From the NCBI GenBank assembly GCA_003254885.1, contig QANT01008783.1, positions 1 through 64,000 of the forward strand: a stretch of 64,000 nucleotides of DNA, given 5' to 3'. The notes beneath the pieces were generated by a model. It searched no databases and was not told the DNA's origin. It saw only the letters and a program-made list of their open reading frames with translations. This document shows, piece after piece, positions 56,917 through 64,000 of this stretch. The DNA is from Purshia tridentata (Eukaryota; Streptophyta; Magnoliopsida; Rosales; Rosaceae). Position 1 is the first letter of the stretch; every line of letters starts with the position of its first letter. The translations under genes were made by a program, and so were the position numbers.

Positions 56917-57748
56917 GTAAGCTATGACACACGTGCACCTCACAGCTTATGCTTTAATGTCAGAAAATGAAGCTAACTCGGTATTTTTTTGGTTTGCAAC
57001 TATTTATTATTATACCTGCGGTTGGTTGATTTGTCGTACTTGGTAACTGTTTTGGTTTCAATCAATTAGTACATGTGTCTGTTTTCATTTAGGTTTTTAA
57101 TCGATCTGATTTATGTTTTTTGGGAGTCATATGATCGAAAAATCTGCCTATTAAGATAAATTTAGAGACTACACTGCCTAATAGTAAAATAAATCTTTAA
57201 TCAATGTGCAATTGGCTCTAATCTTACTTGGTAAGTTGCTTATATGGCACCCGAGGGTGGGTTAATCAATTTTTTGGCTCAGCGTTGCTGACCACTCAAA
57301 GAATCAGATTAATTGAATGAATGAGTTTGTTCCGTGTGAATGGAATCTATATTAATGAATCGGCCTACATAGTAATTAAGGCTATTTTGTTTTTGGAATA
57401 TTGAATTATATAAATTTTGCTTATATAATGCAATATAGCAGATACAGTTTGTGTATATATACATAGTTTGATGGTGCAGTGACAAATGAAGTGTCGAAAC
57501 TTTTGCTCTTATTCGACGACACATTGTCTGCACTCTGTCCACAGTTTGTCCTCGTCCACACACTTTATAAAAAAAATGGTAGCACCTCCCTTTTGATGGA
57601 CTGATTGCTTGCATGTGTCTGTTTGAACATGCCGCAGTTTATCCAAAACACGTGAATATAATTTTTTCTATCTTAATTGCTGGGTTGCAACTTTCATATG
57701 CTTGATTGTCAGATAAGGAAGCTAATGCGGTGTTCTTTGGGTTTGCAG
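56917..57748 (+). other. Third intron with a short TTGTCCACA cluster
   Basis: An AT-rich 832-bp intron. At about 57520-57570 it has 'cacattgtctgcactctgtc' and 'gtccacacac' words like those of the first intron. Confidence 0.75.
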
Positions 57749-57943
57749 GAAGACTTGGACCTGCATGTGATTGAGCCCTCAGCACAGGAGAAGTCTGCCG
57801 CATATTGGGATCGGCGATGGAATGAGCCTGACCTTGAAAAGCAAAGGTTGAATGCTCAAAACAACGAAGCAGTAGGTGGAACAACGTCCGCTGCCAATAC
57901 TTCGCACCCCATGGTCCCGAACCAGGCTTGAGACTCCACTCTT
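57749..57943 (+). pseudogene. Linker exon
   Basis: The exon lies between 'gtttgcag' and 'actctt|gtaagc'. It encodes EDLDLHVIEPSAQEKSAAYW and DRRWNEPDLEKQR, then low-complexity sequence, with TGA at 57929 near its end (likely from CGA). It has no known fold and connects DUF1985 to the coiled-coil exon. Confidence 0.75.
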
Positions 57944-58328
57944 GTAAGCCTGCATTTCTATATATATAGTGAAATTACCCTGTGAATCTGAAATACAGGG
58001 GCTGAATATAGCTAGAGTGTTTTGTTACTGATTAGGCTATCATTTCAACTTTCCTGGATTAACCACTATGATTAACCCATTCAGGTTTCCATTTTAAAGC
58101 ACTGAATTTGCAATTTATAATATGTCACACTGTGCTTGTTTACAAGCGGTGGACACGTGATGTAGAAAGAGTAGACAAATGGTGGACACATTATATGGCT
58201 TTCCTGGCTACTCCTGGCTTGTCCCTGATGTGTCTGCTGCCTGTACACTACTCGGCGTTGTCTATAGGTTTTGAAAAAGTTGATTGTTTATCATTTTAAC
58301 TGACCTGACGGGTTAATTGCTTTCCTAG

Positions 58329-59406
58329 GTCGCACTGATGGAGGCATTTTCTGAGAGGTTTCAAAGAGACCTCAGGCAAGTGAGGAATGAAGTGATGGCC
58401 GAGGTGAAGGCTGAAATGCAAGAGGTGAAGGGTTTACTGGCTGAGGTGAAGCGCATGTTGGCGCCTCCAGCCAGGCCCCAGTCTGATGAACCTCGGATTC
58501 CCAGGGAGGCCCCACATGGGAATCCCACTACAGGTTGCCCAACTGACGAGCCAGTGCACACTTGCAATGAAGAAGATGACGGTCCGCTTGGTTCTAAAGA
58601 CTTTGGACTCCACAACGTGGCAGGAGCAAACACCGTCCCCGGACCCTCCCTCCCCACAAAAGAAGTGAAGCGGGACAATGTCAAGCTTCCTATTGACGAG
58701 TCCATAGCCGATCCCATGGAGGAGGTTGCCACCATAGCAAAATCATATGTGGCAGCAGATGAGCCCTAAAAACTCCCGCTTATATGTTGCAACACTACTA
58801 CAGCGGCTGTTCCCTTTGCAATTTGTGATGATAACTACGTTGATGTTTACCAACAAATCTGCCAGGTGGTTGGAAAGTGGAAAGACGATCCTGCAGGTAC
58901 AGCATCCTCTGAGCACGACAAGGAGGAGGGTGGCCCAGCAGGCGATGATTCTATTGAAATCACTGGTTGCTCAAATGTTGCGTCGACATATTCGACAAGC
59001 ATGGCCGTTGGGGGTCGCGGCCTCAGAACCAAGAAGCGAGCCAATAAATTGAAGTCGCCTTTATTGATACGTCCAAGAAGCGGAAGACTGGGCAAAAAGA
59101 CGATCCTGCAGGTACAGCATCCTCTGAGCAGGACAAGGAGGAGGGTGGCCCAGCAGGCGATGATTGTATTGAAATCACTGGTTGCTCAAATGCTGCGTCG
59201 ACATATTCGACAAGCATGGCCGTTGGGGGTCGCGGCCTCAGAACCAAGAAGCGAGCCAATAAATTGAAGTCGCCTTTTATTGATACGTCCAAGAAGCGGA
59301 AGACTGGGCATCAGCCAGTGAAGCCTAGTCCTCCTGGTCAATACGAGTCTTTGGGTATCATCAATGACTTCCTCACCTTCCTCCATTATTGGGATGCAAA
59401 CCCCAG
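58329..59406 (+). pseudogene. Long linker exon with coiled coil and a tandem duplication
   Basis: It starts after 'tttcctag' with VALMEAFSERFQRDLRQVRN and a predicted coiled coil rich in EVK repeats (about residues 10-45). A Pro/acid-rich stretch and TAA at 58767 follow; the same frame then reads on (LPLICCNTTTAAVPFAICDD). A 215/216-bp block is present twice (58881-59095 and 59096-59311), the first copy one base short, which shifts the frame. Basic residues (RGLRTKKRANKLK, KKRKTGHQ) could serve as a nuclear signal. It ends LHYWDANPR at a GT donor. Confidence 0.78.
58881..59311 (+). repeat. 215/216-bp tandem duplication within the exon
   Basis: Two head-to-tail copies beginning 'aaagacgatcctgcaggt' differ at about four positions by eye (~98% identity), including a T missing from one run in the first copy. 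The original length, 216 bp, is a multiple of three. Confidence 0.92.
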
Positions 59407-59502
59407 GTATCCATTTGCAACACCCCTTTTCCCTCTCATTTGAAAGATATGGTGCATATGCATATTTTATTCAGTGCTTGGTTCGTGTTATACTTGTTTC
59501 AG

Positions 59503-59836
59503 TGAGACGCTGCACGTTGGCAACGATCTGAATGTTGACCGGAAGTTCATGCATCACCTCCTCACTCCTGCATCGTGGATTGGCACAGACGTAAGCTAAN
59601 GTGGATTGGCATAGACGTAAGCTAACGTTATTTATTTTTTTTAAATCTCATTGTACCTAACAAATTACATATAATTAAATTAAATTCTGATCCTAATATG
59701 CCTCACTGTTTGGAAATGTGGTGTAAATAATGTGTTGCAGCACATAGAAACAGCATTGTTACTACTACGGAGGCGGCAGTTGGATCACCCGGACGTTTTC
59801 AGTACGAGGTGGACGACCGTTGACTGTGTTTTCCTG
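59503..59836 (+). CDS. Two exons before the Ulp1 catalytic core
   Basis: Exon 59503-59590 encodes SETLHVGNDLNVDRKFMHHL and LTPASWIGTD. Exon 59741-59836 encodes HIETALLLLRRRQLDHPDVF and STRWTTVDCVFL. 'WL...HI...L' followed by 'D..F' is the usual entry into plant Ulp1 domains. Both exons are open, and phases match across the introns. The N at 59600 lies in the intron between them, flanked by two copies of a 26-bp block, so part of that intron may be an assembly artefact. Confidence 0.8.
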
Positions 59837-60597
59837 GTAAGCGTCCGTACGTGTTGACTGTCAATATTTGAATATTATGTCTACAATGTCCTTGTCCGGA
59901 TACGTAGTCGAGCATTTTTGAAGTTTAATAACAAATAATGGACAAATGATGGATAGCATGTGGACACAAAAGATGTGTTTTTCAACTTTTGATTTGTGGC
60001 TGTCCATCCCTGTCCACTTTTTGTCCAATTTAGTCCATCTTTTGTCCCCCTGTCCGGCAATTGTTGTCCACCCTATCTCTACCTGTTGGCCGTTTGTTGT
60101 CCACCTACATTCACAAGTTGTTTTAACAAGTTTGTGTCCACAGTTTGTCCGTTATTTGTTCACCATTTGTCTATCTTCCGCAAGTGTTTAAAAATCCGCA
60201 AGTGTTTAAAAATGAGATGTCTGCACTTCAGAAAATTTCATTATCTCCATATGTTAACTGGGGGCTGCATAGTGTGCATATTATTGTAAATTCTAGTGAG
60301 TTTAGGCAAACAAGGCAAACCATAGGCATCTTTGGTGTAAACCACGTTGCAAGCCCTCAGCTACTCTTGTAAATTATATCCATTCTGCTGCCGCGCAGAG
60401 GCAAGTCATTGTTGATCTTGTAATTTCTTGTTATACGCATGACATTATAGGTGCAAGTTGACGTTGCCTATTCGTTGTCTGCACGTTGGCTGTACATTTG
60501 CACTTGCATGCTTTTAGTCACTGCATGGCTTGGGTGAGTGAATTGTGTGCTTATGGTTAAATGTAGCTGCATAATATGTCGTTTCATAATCTTGCAG
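59837..60597 (+). other. Intron with long TTGTCCA-type repeat tract
   Basis: About 59875-60180 is filled with 'ttgtcca', 'ctgtccac' and 'tttgtcc' words, partly on the opposite strand ('tggacaaatgatgg', 'tgtggacac'). A 16-bp 'aatccgcaagtgttta' piece is duplicated near 60178-60210. Confidence 0.8.
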
Positions 60598-61275
60598 CAC
60601 CTCGTGAATATGTCGTTCGCACCTTCCAAAGCCCAACGGACAAGGGCAGCAAAATCAAAATCTTCAGCAATTCCCATCGGCTTGCTCCGCCTTGTGGCTG
60701 GCTCGAACCCACCTTACGGTCAGCCATGGTTTGGGCTGGACAAGGTCTTCTGTCCACTAAATTTCTCAGGAAAACATTGGTGTGTTGTCGCCATTGACCT
60801 CCTGACTCATAGACTATATGTGTACGATTCGAATGTCGAGCTCCATGCAGATCGCAAAATAGAGAATGCATTGCGGCTTCTGTCTACATTGCTACCAGCC
60901 CTTCTTAGACTGGCTGGGTTCTATGCTCGCCATCCTGAATTAGTTTGTGATGGGGAGCCATGGCCCGTGGAACGCATGGCTGGTGTTCCTCAACAAATGA
61001 ATGGGTGAGCGTGCCATTAATACATTGAATTATTATGTTTGTTTATTACCATTCATGTGTATTACTTCCTGTGGCTGGCCTCTGGTTTAACGTATGCATT
61101 TAAAAATTATTTTGGGCCTTCTCATTTCAGAGGCGACTGTGGGATCTTTACCATGAAGTTTATTGAGTTCTTATCTGTTGGCAAACCTCTTGATGGGTGT
61201 ACACAGGAAAAGATTGGTTGGTTCCGGCTCAGCTTAGCTTTGGACATGTATGCTTGCATGGGTGACAATGTATAG
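60598..61275 (+). CDS. Ulp1 (C48) catalytic exons
   Basis: Exon 60598-61004 encodes PWFGLDKVFCPLNFSGKHWC, then VVAIDLLTHRLYVYDSNVE and, at the end, VPQQMNG. After a short intron, exon 61131-61275 encodes GDCGIFTMKFIEFLSVGKPL and ends CMGDNV, stop TAG at 61273. The expected catalytic set of a ubiquitin-like protease is present: His in KHWC, Asp in VYDS, Gln in VPQQ and Cys in GDCGIF. The domain cleaves SUMO-type isopeptide bonds in known members. Both exons are open, in contrast to the front of the gene. Confidence 0.88.
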
Positions 61276-62568
61276 ACTGCTGTCGCTAGTGGATGATGAC
61301 TGTCTCTTGTGCAAACTAGACTTTTGGTAGAATAGTGTACTGTACATGCACTTTCGCAAAACACTTTGTGATTATGACCATCTCAGCAGGGTCGTGTCGT
61401 CAACGTAATTGCGAGTGACGGCAGGCCGAAACCACCTTTTGTACATGCACACCATAGGTGATTGGGGTTTACCCGCATTCTTTTTAAATTGCACAGGAAC
61501 GTTAGTTATAACAAAACTCATTAAGGAGCATATAGATATTGAGAAGTAGAGCGAATGTATCATTAAATTAAGAATACAGTGTTTCGCATTTTCAAGCACT
61601 CCTGAGTCCTCCTCTAGGTAGTCGAATCAATTCCCAAACCCTTGCATAGCGTTTTTGATTAAGTAAATAACTTTTAACTATAATTAGGACTAAAGACTAA
61701 TCAAATGTAAGGGACAACCTTCCTGGGTGTCAAACAATCACGAACAATTTTTTAAAGTTTAAGGATGCAGACAAAAAGTGAACAAAGTCCAGACAATACG
61801 TGGACACCAAAAATAAAAACTGACTGAAATGAATTAATCCAGAGTGGTGAGCCCAACATGTACTTAGGTGGCACTACTAGAAGTTTCACAAGATCGAGTA
61901 TGTTTAGGCATCTAGCTCAAGATTGAGATGGTTTCCTTTTTCAATTGAACTCTGCATTAATCTAACAGGTGTAGTGTAGAATGGAAGCCATGTTGCACTA
62001 ATGTAAAGACTGGTTGGTAGCTAAGCGTGGTTAATCAATATATACTTTCATACTTTCATGCATCCCTAGTATTATTACATGTTATATTATTTGTTACATG
62101 ATCAGAATGACGATAGACTGAGAGAGTGATATATAAGGCATGGCCAAGTGGTCTAGTAGGCTGAAATTGAAGAAGAAGAAGAAAAAGAAGATTGGTGGTC
62201 GACCGGGCAAGTTGTTTCGGTCGGTACAAGCCCAAAACCGACCCAGAGTAGATAACACTCGGGTTCCGTGGGTTGGTGGGTGGTGGTTGGCAGGTGGCGA
62301 AGGGAGGTGATTTTAGGGGTAGCTAGTGGTCAGTGGTCGACCAGTAATTGAGTTGGTCGGCTTCATACATGTTGATTTTAAGCTACCATCATCGTTTCCT
62401 TTTGTCTCTTAAATTTTTTATGTCAAGTGGAATATTCTTTTTTTATACCACAATAGAAGAAAATGTAAAATTATTTTTTCTGTGAGGCCAAAAGAGACAA
62501 TTACTTTGACGTTTTAGCTAGAAATTAAGGTTATAAAATTGAACTGACAACACGTAATTAAAAAATTA
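61276..62568. other. Intergenic stretch
   Basis: No exon recognised. TTGTCCACA-type words reappear in inverted form at 61770-61810 ('gtccagac', 'gtggacacc'). A GAA-rich tract (62165-62190) and two GGTCGACC palindromes (near 62200 and 62336) are present. A tRNA-like 'ggccaagtggtct' near 62142 is not part of a complete tRNA. Confidence 0.5.
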
Positions 62569-62763
62569 GGGCTAAATACGTTTTTGGTGTTTTACTTCAA
62601 AATCAAAATTGGTTGTCGTGATTTTAAAATTCCAATTTTGATTCTGGAGTCTTAATTTAAAAATAAATTTGGTCCTCATAATTTTAAAATTCCAATTTTG
62701 GTTCTTAAATTTTCATCTGTTAGCAATTTTGGTCCTTGAAAATTTATACATATCACTTTGAAC

Positions 62764-62799
<36 letters not shown>

Positions 62800-62940
62800 C
62801 ATATAGTTTTCAAATGACCATTAAATGACCAAAATTGTTAATGGACAAAAACTCAAGGATCAAAATTGGAATTTTGAAACAACGAGGATGTACATTTGTC
62901 TTTTAAGTAAAACACAGGGACAAAAAATGTATTTAACTCT
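62569..62940. mobile_element. MITE, 372 bp
   Basis: Imperfect terminal inverted repeats GGGCTAAATACGTTTTTGGT and AGAGTTAAATACATTTTTTG (reverse complement of the right end) are flanked by the perfect 8-bp duplication AAAAATTA (62561-62568 and 62941-62948). 'TTAAATACGTTTTTGGTCCC'-type ends are common in dicot MITEs. Superfamily is left open: an 8-bp duplication fits hAT, one base more would fit Mutator. It contains a (TA)n run at 62768-62792. Confidence 0.82.
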
Positions 62941-62948
62941 AAAAATTA

Positions 62949-63430
62949 TGTAAAAAAAAAAAGGAAAGTAATTTGAAAACCATTATTAAATTTGAGCACG
63001 TTGTAAAACTGACGGGGATTAAATATTGCATGCACACATAAAGTGGAGTTTAGATCTAGGATTAGGCATTCAAATCTTGTATTAAACATTAACATCTGTC
63101 ACTCTGACATGAGTAACATGCATGAGCTACTCTATTAAATCCATGTAAAAGTCCGATGCGGGATTTCCGGGCCAACCTTGAGAAACCGAGTATTTTAGTA
63201 CGTTCACATGCCAACTGTAATATGAATGGGTATTGATCTTGCAAAGTCTTTGCGAAGTCTTTTTTAATTATTGTTTAGCTATATCGTAAATAAACAAACA
63301 GAAACTAACGGGGGTGTAGTGTATATAGATTTATAAAGACTTAGATCTTGCAAAGTCTTTGCGAAGTCTTTTTTAATTGTTGTTTAGCTATATCGTAAAT
63401 AAACAAACAGAAACTAAATATTTCTATAAA
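62949..63430. promoter_or_regulatory. Upstream region with a duplicated ~78-bp block
   Basis: The block 'gatcttgcaaagtctttgcg' to 'aacaaacagaaacta' occurs at 63236 and again at 63346, 110 bp apart, almost unchanged. The second copy ends just before a TATA-like 'ttctataaatc' (63422-63432). That is well placed to drive the gene that starts at about 63450. Confidence 0.6.
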
Positions 63431-63449
63431 TCAGAAGTTTGGCTACTCT

Positions 63450-63512
63450 GCCTGCAAATAGTGGAATTTCAAGCCCTGCAGCTTTTGAAGATTTCCCCAG
63501 TTCAATTGATCT
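63450..63512 (+). other. Putative 5' UTR exon
   Basis: Sequence between the TATA-like box and a donor 'gatct|gtgagtag' (63512/63513). The next acceptor is 'attgacag' (63612). The exon start is a guess, 25-30 bp after the TATA-like box. Confidence 0.5.
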
Positions 63513-63612
63513 GTGAGTAGTTATAGTTATAATTATTATTTTGTTTTTGTTTTCACTCACACATATATATACATGCTCGAAATAAAATTAATGAGTTTGG
63601 AAAAATTGACAG

Positions 63613-64000
63613 ATCAACCTGGGATGGCAGCTGCTGTAGTGGTCCCTAGTGCAATTGTTCTTGAAGTTCTTAACCAAAATAACTATCATCAATGGAGTGT
63701 TCGGGTTAAAACCTACCTGATGGCGAAAGATCTTTGGGACGTTGTTGAAGCCATCAGTGAACCTCCTAAAGCTGAAGATGGGGAAGCTGAATTTAAGCTA
63801 TGGAAAAAGAAAAATGGCAAGGCTTTGCATGCAATCCACATTTCTTGCGGGACTGAGCTGTTTTCTTTTATCGCTACTATTACCTCGGCCAAAATGGCCT
63901 GGGATACTTTGGAAAAGTTGTTCAAGGAAACACTTTTATTACCACAAAACACAGGTATATATAATTGGGTTAATTACAAACAAATCAATCAAAAATTTCA
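63613..64000 (+). CDS. 5' part of a gene with a UBN2/gag-like N-terminus, likely ankyrin-repeat protein
   Basis: ATG at 63624 follows an acceptor at 63612. The frame reads MAAAVVVPSAIVLEVLNQNN, YHQWSVRVKTYLMAKDLWDV and, later, KLWKKKNGKALHAIHISCGT and AKMAWDTLEKLFKE. The 'NY..W...~~~YL....LW..v' pattern is that of copia-type gag/UBN2 domains. In woody dicots the same sequence, with VKTYL..DLWDVVE and ALHAI.ISCG, forms the N-terminus of many ITN1/ACD6-like ankyrin-repeat membrane proteins. The frame is open to the window edge, but a donor 'aacacag|gtatat' at 63954/63955 is the likely exon end. The spliced 5' UTR and clean frame argue for a host gene rather than a retroelement. No ankyrin repeat is visible because the gene runs off the window. 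Confidence 0.68.

Larger units (their letters stand above)
55923..61275 (+). pseudogene. DUF1985 + Ulp1-type C48 peptidase gene, front half decayed
   Basis: Seven or eight exons with good GT-AG borders encode an N-terminal DUF1985 domain, a coiled-coil and acidic linker, and a C-terminal Ulp1 (SUMO/ubiquitin-like protease, C48) domain. Exons: 55923-56660, 56767-56916, 57749-57943, 58329-59406, 59503-59590, 59741-59836, 60598-61004, 61131-61275. This architecture is common in plants and is often carried by Mutator-like transposons (Kaonashi/KnM type). Four in-frame stops (56013, 56661, 57929, 58767) and one frameshift within a tandem duplication lie in the first four exons, while the last four are open and keep the catalytic residues. 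As annotated it cannot make the full protein. A shorter protease from an internal start is conceivable but unproven. Confidence 0.85.

Noticed and set aside
61860-61880. 'cactactagaag' as another CACTA terminus
   Set aside because: It lacks the CACTACTACAA core, subterminal repeats and a partner end.
62130-62180. Possible tRNA-Leu/Ser start ('ggcatggccaagtggtct')
   Set aside because: It resembles an A box, but no anticodon arm, B box or closing acceptor stem follows at the right distance. A GAA-rich tract comes instead.

Overview
This is nuclear DNA of a dicot plant, probably a woody one. The evidence is intron-containing genes with GT-AG boundaries, plant transposon families (chromovirus-like and Athila-like LTR elements, L1 LINEs, CACTA, MULE) and a plant-type gag-like/ankyrin gene start at the right edge. 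The species cannot be named from the sequence. Almost all of the window is repeat DNA; host-gene content is confined to the last ~10 kb plus captured gene scraps inside one transposon.

Layout. 1-10.2 kb: AT-rich unassigned DNA, then a pile of long-LTR Ty3/gypsy copies (LTRs of about 2-3 kb) and an Athila-type LTR piece. 10.2-52.7 kb: one satellite array with ~150-bp monomers, cut into blocks by insertions. These are an L1 LINE (14.1-18.3 kb), a solo LTR holding another LTR (18.8-23.0 kb), a short LINE tail (24.3-24.5 kb), a 4.3-kb CACTA-type element with captured host exons (24.7-29.0 kb), and an 18.6-kb Athila-like element (29.3-47.9 kb). The Athila-like copy itself contains a solo LTR and a gag-only LTR element. 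52.7-54.7 kb: a CACTA-type end with a 1.9-kb MULE nested in it. 54.7-61.3 kb: a multi-exon DUF1985 + Ulp1 (C48 peptidase) gene, probably transposon-borne, with a decayed front and an intact protease end. 61.3-63.4 kb: intergenic DNA with a MITE. 63.4 kb to the end: the 5' part of a gene with a UBN2/gag-like N-terminus, likely of the ankyrin-repeat (ITN1/ACD6-like) kind.

The most interesting structure is the satellite. Its monomers fall into ten types (called A-J here) that follow in a fixed order, giving a ~1.48-kb ten-monomer higher-order repeat. A ~751-bp five-monomer version (A-B-C-D/I-J) appears to come from one recombination between types D and I. The monomer order runs on across most insertions, so they all landed in one pre-existing array. 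The second notable structure is a degenerate 'TTGTCCACA' word that fills several introns of the Ulp1 gene but not its exons. The third is the CACTA-type element carrying recognisable pieces of an RBM22-like splicing-factor gene and, less certainly, a threonyl-tRNA synthetase exon.

All LTR elements here are fossils, broken or reduced to solo LTRs. The nesting gives a relative order: satellite first, then the Athila-like element, then the solo LTR and the gag-only element within it. All alignments, percentages and motif matches were judged by eye.
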